Assembly: GCA_002150995.1 (NCBI GenBank)
Contig: MDHJ01000001.1
Span: 2,108,001 to 2,172,000, forward strand
Direction of reading: 5' to 3'
From: Clavibacter michiganensis
GTDB taxonomy: Bacteria; Actinomycetota; Actinomycetes; Actinomycetales; Microbacteriaceae
Length of the DNA: 64,000 bases
The first letter of the stretch is position 1. Each line of letters begins with the position of its first letter. Under the pieces are notes generated by a model, which was not told the origin of the DNA, made no database searches, and saw only the letters and a program-made list of their open reading frames with translations. Of the stretch, positions 49,871 to 61,223 are shown one piece after another. A program made the translations under genes and the position numbers.

Positions 49871-50736
49871 ATGGACCAGCCCACCGTCCGCTCCGTCGTG
49901 CCCGCCCGGACGCGCGGGGACCTGCTCGCGCTCGGGCCGTCCGTGGCGGCGCTCGCGGCGGATCCGGAATCTTCGCCGAGCCGCACCCGCACCTCACCGG
50001 GCTGGTGGACCTGCAGGCGCTCGGCTGGCCGGCGCTCGTCGTGAGCGACGCGGGCCTCGAGATCGCGGCGACCTGCACCATCGCGGAGGTCGCGGCGATC
50101 GCGCCCGTGGAGGGCTGGGCCGCGCACCCGCTGTTCCGGGAGGCCTGCACCGCGCTGTTCGGCTCCACGAAGATCTGGCGCGTGGCGACCGTCGGCGGGA
50201 ACATCTGCTCGGCGCTGCCGGCGGGACCCATGACCGCCCTCGCGGCGGCCCTCGACGCCCGGGCCCTCGTGTGGCGCGCGGCGGTCGGTACCGCGCCCGC
50301 GCACGACGAGCGGATGCCCGTGGCGGAGCTCGTGACGGGCGACCGGACCACGGCGCTCCGGCCGGGCGACGTGCTCCGCTCGATCCACGTGCCGATGTCG
50401 TCGCTGCGCGCCCGGACGGCGTTCCGGAGGATCGCCCTGTCGCCCCTCGGGCGGTCGGGCTCGGTCGTGATCGGCCGGCTCGACGAGGACGGGTCCGTCA
50501 CGGTGACGGTGACGGGCGCGACGCTCCGGCCCGAGCAGCTGCGCTATGGCGCGCTTCCGCCGGCCGCCGAGCTCGCCGACGACGTGCGCGCGATCCGGAC
50601 GTGGTTCACCGACGCGCACGGGGCCGCGGACTGGCGCCGCGCGGTGAGCGCGCTGCTCGCGGAGGAGATCCGCCGGGAGCTGGGCGGCGATCCGACGGGC
50701 CCCGCGACCACGACGACGGCAGGAGCGCGCCCGTGA
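49871..50736 (+). pseudogene. FAD-binding subunit of a xanthine dehydrogenase-type molybdoenzyme, frameshifted
   Basis: ATG with GGGAGGAG upstream. CO/xanthine dehydrogenase FAD-binding domain: after restoring one G at about 49956 the first loop reads [21 protein letters not shown], followed by [16 protein letters not shown] and [17 protein letters not shown], the FAD-pyrophosphate site. The C-terminal FAD domain ends at 50736. The stop overlaps the next start (GTGA). With the fused FeS/Mo subunit it forms a hypoxanthine/xanthine oxidising complex. Confidence 0.87.
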
Positions 50737-53623
50737 GCATGACGGTGGACGGCCGCGAGATCCCCGGGGACCCGGCACCCGGCCAGAGCCTGCGCACCTG
50801 GCTCCGCGAGCACGAGGTGCTCAGCGTCAAGAAGGGCTGCGACTCCGGCGACTGCGGCGCCTGCACGGTGCTCCTCGACGGCGAGGCCGTGCACTCGTGC
50901 ATCCTTCCGCGTTCCGGGCGGAGGGGCGCGCGGTCACGACGGCGGCGGGCTTGGGGACGCCGGGCGACCTGCATCCCGTGCAGGAGCGGTTCGTCGCGGC
51001 GGCGGGGTTCCAGTGCGGGTTCTGCACCCCCGGCATGGTCGTGACCGCGTCGACGTTCGGCGAGGAGGAGCTCGACGACCTGCCGCGCCTGATGAAGAGC
51101 AGCCTGTGCCGGTGCACGGGGTACCGGGCCATCGACGAGGCCATCCGCGGGCAGCACGGCGGACCGGACCACGCGCACGGCGACGGCTGCGGGACGCGCC
51201 CGGAGGGGCTGGGGCCGGTGCGGGCGACCGGGTCCGCTGCGGGCGCCGCGGTCGGCGCCGCCCCCGACGCCGCGTCGGACGCCGTCACGGACGAGCGGGC
51301 GCAGACCGGCCGCATCGGCACGTCGCTCCGCGCACCCGCGAGCGAGCGCGTGGTGAGCGGGCTCGAGCCGTACACGCTCGACGTCCACGTCCCGGGCCTG
51401 CTGCACGCGAGCCTCGTGCGGAGCCCGCACCCGCACGCCCGCATCCGCTCCATCGACGCGACGGCCGCGCTCGCGCTGCCCGGCGTGCACGCGGTGCTCA
51501 CGCACCACGACTCCCCCGCCACCCTCTACTCGTCCGCCCGGCACGAGGACCGCTTCGATGACCCCGACGACAGCCGGGTGCTCGACGACGTCGTGCGGTT
51601 CCGCGGGCAGCGCGTCGCGGTCGTCGTCGCCGACAGCGTCGGCGTCGCCGAGGCCGCGGTGCGCCTGGTGCGCGTCGACTACGAGCTGCTCCCCGCGGTG
51701 CTCGATCCCGACCGCGCCCGGCGTCCCGGCGCGCCGCTCGTGCACGGCGACAAGGACCCCGCCGTCTCGCGTCTCGCCGATCCGCTGCGGAACGTCGTGG
51801 CGGAGATGCACGGCGAGCACGGCGACGTGGCGCGCGGCATGGCCGAGGCCGACGAGGTCGTCTCCGGCACGTGGTCCACGCAGCGCGTCGCGCACACGCA
51901 ACTGGAGACGCACGCGACGATCGGCTGGATGGAGGAGGGGCGCCTCGTCCTCCGCACGAGCTCCCAGGTGCCGTTCCTCGTGCAGCGCGAGATCTGCCGC
52001 CTGTTCGAGCTCGCGCCGGAGGACGTGCGCGTCTTCACGGCGCGCGTGGGCGGCGGCTTCGGCGGCAAGCAGGAGATCCTGACGGAGGACGTCGTCACCC
52101 TCGCGGTGCTCGCCACGGGACGCCCGGTGCAGCTGGAGTTCACGCGGTCCGACGAGTTCACGCTGTCGCCGTCGCGGCATCCCATGCGCGTCGGCGTCAC
52201 GGTCGGCGCGACATCCGACGGCGTGCTGACGGCGCTCGCCGTGGACGTGCTCTCCGACACGGGCGCCTACGGCAACCACGGGCCGGGCGTGATGTACCAC
52301 GGCTGCAACGAGTCGATCAGCCTGTACCGCGTGCCCGCGAAGCGCGTGGACGCGCAGAGCGTCTACACGAACAACCTGCCGTCGGGCGCGTTCCGCGGCT
52401 ACGGCCTCGGGCAGGTGATCTTCGCCGTCGAGTCCGCCCTCGACGAGCTCGCGCGGCGCCTCGGCATCTCCGGCTACGAGATCCGGCGCCGGAACGTCGT
52501 CGTGCCGGGCGACCCGCTCATCATCACGGAGGCCGAGGGGCCCGACCTCGGGTTCGGCGGCAGCTACGGGCTCGACCAGTGCCTCGACCTGGCCGAGGCG
52601 GCGCTCCGCGACGGCGGCGGGGATCCGGTTCCCGACGGGGACCGCTGGCTCGTGGGCGAGGGCATGGCGGCCGCGATGATCGCGACCATGCCGCCGCGCG
52701 GGCACTTCGCGGAGGTGCACGTGGGCATCCGGGCCGATGGCATCGTCACGGTGTCGGTCGGGACGGCCGAGTTCGGGAACGGCACCACCACCGTGCACGC
52801 GCAGCTGGCCGCCACGGCGCTCGGCACGACCCCCGACCGCATCCGTATCCGCCAGTCCGACACCGACGCGACGGGCTACGACACGGGCGCGTTCGGCTCC
52901 GCCGGCACGGTCGTGGCCGGCAAGGCCGTGCACGTGGCCGCGACCGCGCTCGCGGACCTGCTCCGCGAGCGGGCGGCGGAGCTCACGGGGCTCGGGGCCT
53001 CCGCGTTCGCCCTCACGCCGGACGCGCTCGTGGCCCCCGGCGGCGTCGCGGTCGCGATCGCGGACCTGGCGGGCCCGGACGGCCTGTCGGCCCAGGCGCG
53101 CGAGGACGGCGCGCTCCGCTCCCTCGCGTTCAACGTGCACGCGTTCCGCGTGGCGGTGGACCCCGCGACCGGCGAGGTGCGCATCCTCCGGTCCGTGCAG
53201 GCCGTGGACGCGGGAACCGTGCTGAACCCCGCCCAGCTGCGTGGACAGGTCGAGGGCGGCACCGCCCAGGCGATCGGCACGGCGCTGTTCGAGGAGGTCG
53301 TGCACGACGGCGAGGGCCGGATCCTCACGGACGTGCTGCGGAACTACCACATCCCCCAGCTCGCCGACCTGCCCGTGACCGAGGTGCTGTTCGCCGACAC
53401 TCACGACGACCTGGGGCCGCACGGCGCGAAGTCGATGAGCGAGGCGCCCTACAACCCGGTCGCGCCGGCGCTCGCGAACGCGGTGCGCGACGCCGTGGGG
53501 ATCCGGCCGCACGAGCTGCCGATGTCGCGCGACCGGGTCTGGCGGATGCTGCACGGCGGCGGCCCGCAGCCCGCCTTCGACAGCCCGACGACGCTCGGGG
53601 AGCGGGGGACGCGGGAGTCCTGA
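50733..53623 (+). pseudogene. Fused 2Fe-2S / molybdopterin subunit of a xanthine dehydrogenase-type enzyme, frameshifted
   Basis: Single gene covering what are two subunits in many bacteria. 2Fe-2S domain: [24 protein letters not shown]; second cluster domain: [11 protein letters not shown] and SLCRCTGYRAID. After a linker of about 60 residues comes the Mo-binding part: ARVGGGFGGKQE, SGAFRGYGLGQ (molybdopterin contact), and a Glu near the end in the ALANAVRDAVG region. One C is missing at about 50906 (SCILP|AFRAEG). Start GTG 50733 or ATG 50739. Xanthine is the likely substrate because guaD and xdhC lie nearby. Confidence 0.87.
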
Positions 53624-53701
53624 CGCGGGACGGCGCCCGGTCGCGCCGCAGCGGCAGGACGCGGGACGGCGCCCGGTCGCGGCACAGCGGCAGGACGCGG
53701 G

Positions 53702-53713
<12 letters not shown>
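53622..53713. repeat. 36-bp minisatellite, 2.5 copies
   Basis: Units 53622-53657 and 53658-53693 are almost identical and a partial copy runs to 53713. The array starts in the stop codon of the molybdoenzyme gene and ends inside the 3' end of the convergent permease gene. Confidence 0.85.
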
Positions 53714-55014
<1,301 letters not shown>

Positions 55015-55018
<4 letters not shown>

Positions 55019-56120
55019 GCGGTCTCCCCGTGGATCGGTCCGGAGGTGGTCGTCAGCGGTGCGCCCGCGGTGCCGGCGCGCGCGGCGAGCACCTCGGCGA
55101 GGATCGAGACGGCGGTCTCCTGCGGCGTGCTCGCGCCGAGGTCGAGCCCGATGGGCGAGCGCAGCCGCGCGAGCTCCACGTCGGTCAGGCCCTCCTCCAC
55201 GAGGCGGGCCCGCCGACGCTCGTGGGTGGCGCGGGATCCCATCGCCCCACGAACGCCACCGGCAGGCGGAGCGCGGTGACGAGGAGCGGCACGTCGAACC
55301 GGTCGTCGTGGGTGAGCACGCAGATCACCGTGCGCGCGTCGACCTCGGTGCGGGCCAGGTACTCGTCGGGCCACTCTGCGACGACCTCGTGCGCCGACGG
55401 GAACCGCGCCGGCGTCGCGAACGCGGGCCGCGCGTCGCACACGGTGACCCGGTAGCCGAGCAGCACGGCCGCGTCGGCGAGCGCCGCGGAGAAGTCGACG
55501 GCGCCGAAGACCAGGAGCCGGGGCGGGGCGGCGGCCACGAGGTGCAGGACGCGCGTCGGTCCGTCGGCGCAGTGCACCGCGGTCGTGCCCGAGCGGCCGG
55601 CGGCGAGGCGGGCGGCGAGCTCCGCGCGGATGCGCCGCGCGGAGTCGGCGCCCACGGCCGCGTCGCTCCCGGGATCGGCGTCGGCGGTGATCCACGTGCC
55701 CACGGCGGGCCCGTCGAGCACGAGCGCGAGCGACGCAGGGCGCGCCGCGCGGGCGTCCTCGAGGGCGGCGCGCACCGCCGCGGGGACGGGAGCGCGGTGG
55801 TCGCCGGCGGGAGCGACCTCGACGACGACCACGCCGATCCGGCCGCCGCAGGTGAGGCCGACCTGGAAGGCGTCGCCGTCGCTCACGCCGAAGCCGGTGA
55901 GCACGGGCACCCCGTCGTCGAGCACGCCCGCGGCGACCTCCACCACGGCGCCCTCGACGCAGCCGCCGGAGATGGATCCGATGACGCGGCCGGCCTCGTC
56001 GACCGCCATGGCGGTGCCGGCGGTGCGGGGCGCGCTGCCGAGCACGTCGGTGACGCAGGCGACCGCGAGCCGGCGACCGTCGGCGAGGGCATCGAGCACC
56101 TCCGCGGCGATCTCGAGCAC
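55015..56120 (-). pseudogene. XdhC-family maturation factor, frameshifted
   Basis: Binds molybdenum cofactor and inserts its sulfurated form into xanthine dehydrogenase-type enzymes. GTG start 56118-56120 with GGGAGGTG upstream. XdhC N-terminal motif ACVTDVLGSAPRTAGTAMAV, the conserved Cys in GSISGGCVEGAVVE, FQVGLTCGGRI, and a Rossmann C-terminal domain (LLVFGAVDFSAALADAAVLLGYRVTVCDAR). One G is missing at about 55243; after it GAMGSRATHERRRARL and LGASTPQETAVSILAEVLA follow in the next frame. It lies opposite the molybdoenzyme genes it should serve. Confidence 0.88.
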
Positions 56121-56289
56121 GGCACCTCCCGACGGGAGCGCCCGGGCGGGCGCGGGCAGGCGGAGGATACCGCCCGCGCCAAGCCTCGCACGGCCCCTGC
56201 GTAGGGTGGGACGCGGATGCCGGGGGGCTCCCTCGGTGCCGGGCGCCGCATTCGGCGCCGCATCCGGCGCCGAGGACGAGGAGGCCCGA
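56121..56289. promoter_or_regulatory. Divergent region between xdhC and a membrane protein gene
   Basis: 169 bases. TAGGGT at 56202-56207 is a likely -10 for the plus-strand gene, giving a leader of about 75 bases. No operator-like symmetry beyond GC-rich GGCGCCG words is evident. Confidence 0.35.
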
Positions 56290-56901
56290 ATGACGCCGAC
56301 CGCACCCGCCGTGCCCCGCCCCCTCTTCCGCCGCCTCCGACGGGCGTGGCACGACTCCCCCTTCGTCGTTCCGGCTCTCGTGTTCGCGATCCTGGTGTTC
56401 GCGTGGCTGTGGGCGCTCGACCTCGATCGGCCGGCCGAGGGGACAGGCACCGTGATCCTCCGCGCCGCGGTCGCCCTCGCCGCCGGCGTCGCACTGACGG
56501 GAGCGCGACGCGCCACCCGCCTGTACCACCCCGGCTCGCCCAGCGAGGTGGAGGCGGCCGAGGACGGCGAGCTCCCACCCGGAGCGGACCCCGTCGCATG
56601 GCAGGGCGCCCTCGAGCGGCGACGGCGGCAGATCCGTCAGGAGGCGTGGGCCGTGCCGATCGCGCTCGTGCTGGTGGCGGCCCTCGCCGTCCCCGCTCCC
56701 GCGGGCGGTGTCCTGCCGGTGGCCTACATCGTGTTCCTCGCCCTGTTCGTCCCCTGGGCCGCATGGGTGATCGCCTCGCGAGGCCGCCGCCGCGACGGCG
56801 TCGACGCGCTGCTCATCCCGTTGCAGGAGCGGGCGCTCCGCGACGGCGAGGACCGCGCGGGCTGGGCGCCGCCCTCCCGGGACGAGCCGACTCCCCGCTG
56901 A
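56290..56901 (+). CDS. Hypothetical membrane protein, 203 residues
   Basis: ATG 56290. Four hydrophobic segments in two pairs (VVPALVFAILVFAWLWAL, ILRAAVALAAGVALTGA, then IALVLVAALAVPA and LPVAYIVFLALFVPWAAWVIA). They are separated by an acidic plus basic cytoplasmic loop (EVEAAEDGELPPGADP, LERRRRQIRQEAW), followed by a charged C-terminus. I do not recognise a family. Position between xdhC and guaD may be incidental. Confidence 0.7.
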   Translation: MTPTAPAVPRPLFRRLRRAWHDSPFVVPALVFAILVFAWLWALDLDRPAEGTGTVILRAAVALAAGVALTGARRATRLYHPGSPSEVEAAEDGELPPGADPVAWQGALERRRRQIRQEAWAVPIALVLVAALAVPAPAGGVLPVAYIVFLALFVPWAAWVIASRGRRRDGVDALLIPLQERALRDGEDRAGWAPPSRDEPTPR

Positions 56902-57116
56902 GCGGCGAGCGCTCGACCACGGGCGCGGAGCGGCGTGTGACGGCTCCCTGGATGACGCCGCGTGTCGGTGCGCTCCGCGGGCATCCACACGCCGGGTGCG
57001 ACCATCATGTCGAGGGCCCTCCGTCCGGCGTGCCCCACGGGGCCCGCATGCACGACGGGCGCCTCCGACGGAACGCGTCCTCCCGCGTCCCGCCCCTGCC
57101 GAGCGAACGGACCCGC
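56902..57116. other. Gap upstream of guaD
   Basis: 215 bases without a convincing gene. The guaD frame is open through part of it, with a further possible start (ATG at 57048), but that stretch is Arg/Ser-rich and unlike protein sequence. No terminator or clear -10 was found. Confidence 0.4.
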
Positions 57117-58622
57117 ATGGTCGACCACCGCGCCCCGAGCACCTCACGCCCCACCCCGCGGACCGTCACCGGCGCCGCGCGGGACACCGGATCCGGCTCC
57201 GGCTCCGGCTCCATCGGCCGCCGCGCGGTGCACCGCGGGCACGTGCTGCACATCTCGGGCGCTCCCCGCGTCGAGGACGCCCGGCAGCACCTCGTCTCCG
57301 TCCCCGACGGCGCGCTCGCGGTCGACGCGGCGGGGCGCATCGCGTGGGTCGGCCCGTTCCGCGACCTCCCCGCCGTCTTCGCCGATGCCCCCGTGCACGG
57401 CGACGCGTCCGACTTCCTGATCCCCGGCTTCGTCGACGCCCACGTGCACTTCCCGCAGACGTACACGACCAGCGCCCACGGCGGCGGGCAGCTCCTGGAG
57501 TGGCTCGACTCCTGCGTCTTCCCCTCGGAGGCCCGCCTCGAGGACGAGGGCTTCGCCCGGATGATCGCGCGGGACTTCACCCGGCGGCGGGTCATGGCGG
57601 GCACCACCAGCGCGCTCGTGTTCGGGTCGGCGTTCCCCCACGCGCAGGACGCCCTGTTCGAGGCCTCCCGCGACGCCGGCCTGCGGCTGGTGAGCGGCCG
57701 CGGGATCCAGACGGTCGGCTCGGGCCCCGCCACCCCGCTCCTCACCTCCGAGGAGGACGCGATCTCGCTCTCCTGCGCGGAGATCGACCGCTGGCACGCC
57801 GCCGACACGGGCGACGCGACCACCGCCCTGCTCCAGGTCGCGATCGTCCCCCGGTTCAGCCTCTCGGTGACGCCCACGACGTTCCGCGGGCTCGGCGAGC
57901 TCTACGACGTGGCGCGCGGCGAGGGCGTCTACTTCCACTCGCACCTGAACGAGAACGACCGGCCGGGCACGGGCGAGATCGCGGCCGTCCGCCAGGTGTA
58001 CGGCACGGAGACGTACCTCGACACCTACGACGGGCGCTTCCTCCCCGGGTCCGAGCGCGGCGGCTCGAGCCTGCTCGGCCGGCGCAGCATCCTCGCGCAC
58101 GCCGTGCACTGCCAGGACTCCGAGCTGGCGCGGCTGCGCGAGACCGGCAGCAGCATCGCGCACTGCCCCACGTCGCAGCAGTTCCTCGGCTCGGGCACGA
58201 TGCCGTGGCGCCGCACGCGCGCGTCGGGCGTGAACGTGGCCATCGGATCCGACGTCGGAGCCGGCGACGAGTGGCTCGTCTCCCGGGTGCTCAACGACGC
58301 CTTCAAGGTGCACCTGTCGGAGCCGGGCGACGCCGGCGTGGAGCTGGACGCGGCCGAGCTGCTGTTCCTGGGCACCCTCGCCGGCGCCCGCGCGCTGGAC
58401 ATGGAGGAGCGCTACGGCAACCTCGACGTCGGCAAGGACGCGGACTTCCTGACGATCACGCCCGACCGGTGGGAGCCGCTCGCCCTGACGCTCGCGCACG
58501 GCATCCGCTCGGACGACGCGGCGCGCGCGACCGACCAGATCCTCTTCACCCTCCTGATGGGCCTCCGCGAGCCCGCGATCACGAGCGTCCACGTGCAGGG
58601 CCGGCGGGTGTCCGCGGACTGA
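57117..58622 (+). CDS. guaD: Guanine deaminase
   Basis: Zinc amidohydrolase converting guanine to xanthine, which the xanthine dehydrogenase-type enzyme can then oxidise. 501 residues from ATG 57117; the first 40 residues are a Ser/Gly/Arg-rich extension, so the true start may be later. Motifs: PGFVDAHVHFPQTY (metal-binding HxH), YFHSHLNENDRPGTGEI, LAHAVHCQDSEL and AIGSDVGAGDEW (metal-binding Asp). Length without the extension is normal for GuaD. It completes a purine ring degradation set with the genes at 49871-56120. Confidence 0.92.
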   Translation: MVDHRAPSTSRPTPRTVTGAARDTGSGSGSGSIGRRAVHRGHVLHISGAPRVEDARQHLVSVPDGALAVDAAGRIAWVGPFRDLPAVFADAPVHGDASDFLIPGFVDAHVHFPQTYTTSAHGGGQLLEWLDSCVFPSEARLEDEGFARMIARDFTRRRVMAGTTSALVFGSAFPHAQDALFEASRDAGLRLVSGRGIQTVGSGPATPLLTSEEDAISLSCAEIDRWHAADTGDATTALLQVAIVPRFSLSVTPTTFRGLGELYDVARGEGVYFHSHLNENDRPGTGEIAAVRQVYGTETYLDTYDGRFLPGSERGGSSLLGRRSILAHAVHCQDSELARLRETGSSIAHCPTSQQFLGSGTMPWRRTRASGVNVAIGSDVGAGDEWLVSRVLNDAFKVHLSEPGDAGVELDAAELLFLGTLAGARALDMEERYGNLDVGKDADFLTITPDRWEPLALTLAHGIRSDDAARATDQILFTLLMGLREPAITSVHVQGRRVSAD

Positions 58623-58628
58623 GGGGCG

Positions 58629-58668
58629 GGCGTCGGCTGGCGTCGTCCGGCGTCGTGCGGCGTCAGGA
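58629..58668. repeat. 10-bp tandem repeat, four copies
   Basis: GGCGTC plus four variable bases, repeated at 58629, 58639, 58649 and 58659, in the 40-base junction of convergent guaD and the response regulator remnant. Confidence 0.7.
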
Positions 58669-59238
58669 GCTGAGCAGGCGGTTCTCGTAGGCATGCACCA
58701 CGATCTGCGCGCGGCTGCGGAGCTCCAGCTTGCCGAGGATGCTGCTGATGTGGGTCTTCACGGTGGTCTCGCTCACGAAGGCGGCCGCGGCGATCTCGCT
58801 GTTGCGGAGCCCCTTGGCCGCGAGCAGGAACACCTCCCGCTTCCGCGGCGACAGCGCGGCGAGCGCCCGCTCGGGCCGCTCGGTCGCGGAGGCGCGGGCG
58901 TGCTCCGCCACGAGGTCGACGAGCGGCGTGGGCGCCGCGTCGCCCGCGTGCACCGCACGGACGGTCTCCAGGAGGGTCTCGGGCGTCGCGTCCTTCGTGA
59001 TGAACGCGCTCGCCCCGTGCCGCATCGACTGGAACAGCGCCTCGCGCTGCTGGAACGTGGTGAGGATCACGACCTTGGGCCGCGATCCCGGCTCGCCCTC
59101 GACCGCGTCCGAGTCGTCCCGCGTGATCCGGTGGGTCGCCTCGATCCCGCTCATCACCGGCATGCCGATGTCCTAGATGAACAGCCGTTGGTCGTCGACG
59201 ACGACGATGCGGATGCGACGGGGCGCGGTGGCGGTCAT
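58663..59238 (-). pseudogene. LuxR/NarL-type response regulator with an internal receiver deletion
   Basis: The first 21 codons from ATG 59236-59238 (PRRIRIVVVDDQRLF) are the normal start of a receiver domain. Then comes a stop, TAG (59173-59175), directly followed in the same frame by DIGMPVMSGIEATHRI, which normally lies about 40 residues further on. The rest is complete: VVILTTFQQREALFQSM, the Lys in FITKDATPETL, and a LuxR HTH (LSPRKREVFLLAAKG, NSEIAAAAFVSETTVKTHISSIL). So about 115 bases and a sense codon are gone. Either a true deletion pseudogene or an assembly collapse; a single-base error cannot explain it. Confidence 0.85.
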
Positions 59239-59366
59239 GACGCGTCCTCGGCGGCGTCGGCGGGGCCGGTGCCGGGCGCGGTGCCGGCGGCCCCGGTCGC
59301 GTGCCGGTCCCCGGCCACCGGGTCGGCCGCGTCGGCGCGGATCCGAGGGCCGGCGCCGGAGGTCAT
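59235..59366 (-). pseudogene. 43-codon remnant, probably of the partner histidine kinase
   Basis: ATG 59364-59366 overlaps the stop of the phosphatase gene, and its own stop overlaps the ATG of the response regulator (ATGA at both ends). That is the layout of a full gene in a tight operon, yet only 43 low-complexity residues remain (SGAGPRIRADAADPVAGDR and an Ala/Gly/Thr stretch). A NarL-type regulator normally has a kinase upstream. I infer that the core of a kinase gene was lost while both ends were kept. Confidence 0.5.
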
Positions 59367-60166
59367 CCGAAGGGACGAGCCCGGCGGTCGCCGTCGCGCT
59401 CCCGCGACTCCAGCAGCCGGAGCCGCACGCGGTGCGCCAGCACGACGAGGGCGAGCCAGGCGACGGCGAGGAGCCAGCCCGCGACGACGTCGGTGAGCCA
59501 GTGGTGGCCGAGGTAGACGCGGCTGAGGCTCACGGAGGCGGCGAAGGCGACGGCGATCCCGTAGGTCAGCACGCGGGTGGAGCGCTCCGTCTGCCGGAGC
59601 ACCAGCAGGTAGGCGACGATGCCGGCGACGACGCTGGCGTTCATCGTGTGGCCGGACGGGAACGACGGCGACGTCTCGTACGGCGGCACGGCATCGGTGC
59701 GCGGCGGGCGGTCGCGCCCGAAGAGCTCCTTGCCGACCTCCGTCATCAGCAGGGATCCGGCTCCCGCGACGAGGCCCAGCACGATCGGCACCCACTGCCG
59801 GCGGCGGATCGCGAGCGCGACGATCACCGCGAGGCCCACGATCGGCACGGCGTAGACGCCCGCCGCCTCGGTGAACACGGTCATCGCGGTGTCGAGCCAC
59901 GGGGAGCGGACGTCCATGGCGAGGCGCAGCACGGGCTCGTCGAGGAGGGCGACGCTGTCGTCGTCGGTGACGGCCACGTACAGGCCCGCGAAGAGGCTGG
60001 ACGCGACGGCCATCACGAGCAGCCCGAGGGCGAGGACGGCCGCGAAGGTGCCCGACGGCCCGACCCGCCGCGCGACGCCGGTCGCCGCGCCGACGACGCG
60101 GCCCGGCGGCCGGTCGCGACCGCGACGGGCCGGCAGGCGGTCGCCCGAGGGTCCGAGCCGGGTCAC
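59363..60166 (-). CDS. PAP2-family phosphatase
   Basis: Membrane phosphatase, probably acting on undecaprenyl diphosphate or another lipid phosphate. 267 residues with five to six membrane segments. All three PAP2 motifs are complete: KELFGRDRP (KX6RP), PSGH in SFPSGHTMNAS, and SRVYLGHHWLTD (SRX5HX3D). GTG start 60164-60166 overlaps the stop of the upstream small membrane protein gene. First gene upstream of the decayed two-component pair. Confidence 0.92.
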   Translation of the reverse strand: MTRLGPSGDRLPARRGRDRPPGRVVGAATGVARRVGPSGTFAAVLALGLLVMAVASSLFAGLYVAVTDDDSVALLDEPVLRLAMDVRSPWLDTAMTVFTEAAGVYAVPIVGLAVIVALAIRRRQWVPIVLGLVAGAGSLLMTEVGKELFGRDRPPRTDAVPPYETSPSFPSGHTMNASVVAGIVAYLLVLRQTERSTRVLTYGIAVAFAASVSLSRVYLGHHWLTDVVAGWLLAVAWLALVVLAHRVRLRLLESRERDGDRRARPFG

Positions 60167-60531
60167 CCGTGGACGAGCACGGACGACGGCACGCGGTCGC
60201 GCTGGCGGACCGCGGCCGAGATGAGGCCCACGACGCCCGCGATGACGCCCACGACGAAGGTCGCGATGCCGCCGAGGATCCCCATGAGGACGATCCCGAA
60301 CGTCCCGGCGCCGTCGTCGATCGAGGCGACGCCCGACTGCGCGCTCCAGGTGGCGAGGATCGCGAGCCCGAGGGCGAGGACCAGCGCGACCACCGTGCAG
60401 CCGACGAGGTACCAGCCCCAGCCGGCACCTCGCGCACGGGCCACGGCGAGGACGACGGCGACGAGGATCGCGAGCACGGGCACGCCGAGCGACAGGGTGA
60501 GGGCGAGGGCGGACGCGGTGTCGGGATCCAT
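60163..60531 (-). CDS. Small hypothetical membrane protein, 122 residues
   Basis: ATG 60529-60531. Three hydrophobic segments (LTLSLGVPVLAILVAVVLAV, YLVGCTVVALVLALGLAILA, GIVLMGILGGIATFVVGVIA) and a short C-terminal tail. No recognisable family. TACGCT six bases before the ATG makes it the likely leaderless first gene of the operon with the phosphatase. Confidence 0.75.
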   Translation of the reverse strand: MDPDTASALALTLSLGVPVLAILVAVVLAVARARGAGWGWYLVGCTVVALVLALGLAILATWSAQSGVASIDDGAGTFGIVLMGILGGIATFVVGVIAGVVGLISAAVRQRDRVPSSVLVHG

Positions 60532-60537
60532 GCGTCG

Positions 60538-60543
60538 AGCGTA
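60538..60543 (-). promoter_or_regulatory. -10 box, leaderless (minus strand)
   Basis: TACGCT on the minus strand, six bases before the ATG at 60531. Confidence 0.55.
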
Positions 60544-60585
60544 GGCCGCGCGGCTGGGGACGACGAGGGACGGACGGACGGCTCC

Positions 60586-60591
60586 TAGCAT
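60586..60591 (+). promoter_or_regulatory. -10 box, leaderless (plus strand)
   Basis: TAGCAT ends six bases before the ATG at 60598; divergent from the preceding promoter 40 bases away. Confidence 0.6.
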
Positions 60592-60597
60592 GGGCGG

Positions 60598-61218
60598 ATG
60601 GCGGGAGCACGGGGCGCGGACGACGACGACCGCGCCGCGCGCATCGCGGGGGTCGTCCTCGCCGCAGGTGCGGGCGTGCGCTTCGGCGGCCCGAAGGCGC
60701 TCGCCGCCCGTCCCGACGGCACGCCCTGGCTCGCGACCGCGATCCGCGCGCTCGCCGACGCGGGCTGCTCCCCGGTGCTCGTGGTGCTCGGCGCGGCCGC
60801 CGAGGAGGCCGCTGACCTGCTCCGCACGCTCCCCGAGGCGGTCGAGGCGGTCGTCGTCCGCGCCGACGACTGGGCCGACGGGATGTCCGCCTCCCTGCGC
60901 GCGGCGCTCCGGGCCGCCGCCGCCCTGGATCCGACGCCCGTCGCGCTCGCGGTCGTCCCGGTGGACGTCCCCGACCTCGACGCGGCCACCGTCCGCCGCG
61001 TCATCGGCGCGGCATCCGTCGACCCGGGCACGCTCCGCCAGGCCGTCTTCGGCGGCCGTCCCGGGCACCCCGCGCTGCTCGGCCGCGCCCATTGGGACCC
61101 GCTCGCCGCGCACGTGGGCGGCGACGCCGGCGCACGCGCCTACCTCGCCGCCCACGACGCGCGGCCCGTGGAGGCGGCCGACCTCAGCTCGGGTGAGGAC
61201 GTCGATCGGCACTCCTGA
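60598..61218 (+). CDS. MobA/MocA-like nucleotidyltransferase
   Basis: 206 residues. N-terminal GVVLAAGAGVRFGGPKALA is the NTP-transferase loop of the MobA/CoxI-type family; ADDWADGMSASLRAALRAA and VVPVDVPDLDAATVRRVI complete it, along with the late GRPGHPALLGRAHW. The closest functional group is MocA, which adds CMP to molybdopterin to make the cofactor of xanthine dehydrogenase-type enzymes, fitting the genes nearby. Leaderless mRNA. Confidence 0.87.
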   Translation: MAGARGADDDDRAARIAGVVLAAGAGVRFGGPKALAARPDGTPWLATAIRALADAGCSPVLVVLGAAAEEAADLLRTLPEAVEAVVVRADDWADGMSASLRAALRAAAALDPTPVALAVVPVDVPDLDAATVRRVIGAASVDPGTLRQAVFGGRPGHPALLGRAHWDPLAAHVGGDAGARAYLAAHDARPVEAADLSSGEDVDRHS

Positions 61219-61223
61219 GACCG

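Noticed and set aside
59177..60544. 455-codon plus-strand frame over the phosphatase region
   Set aside because: Low-complexity antisense shadow; the PAP2 gene on the other strand has all catalytic motifs.
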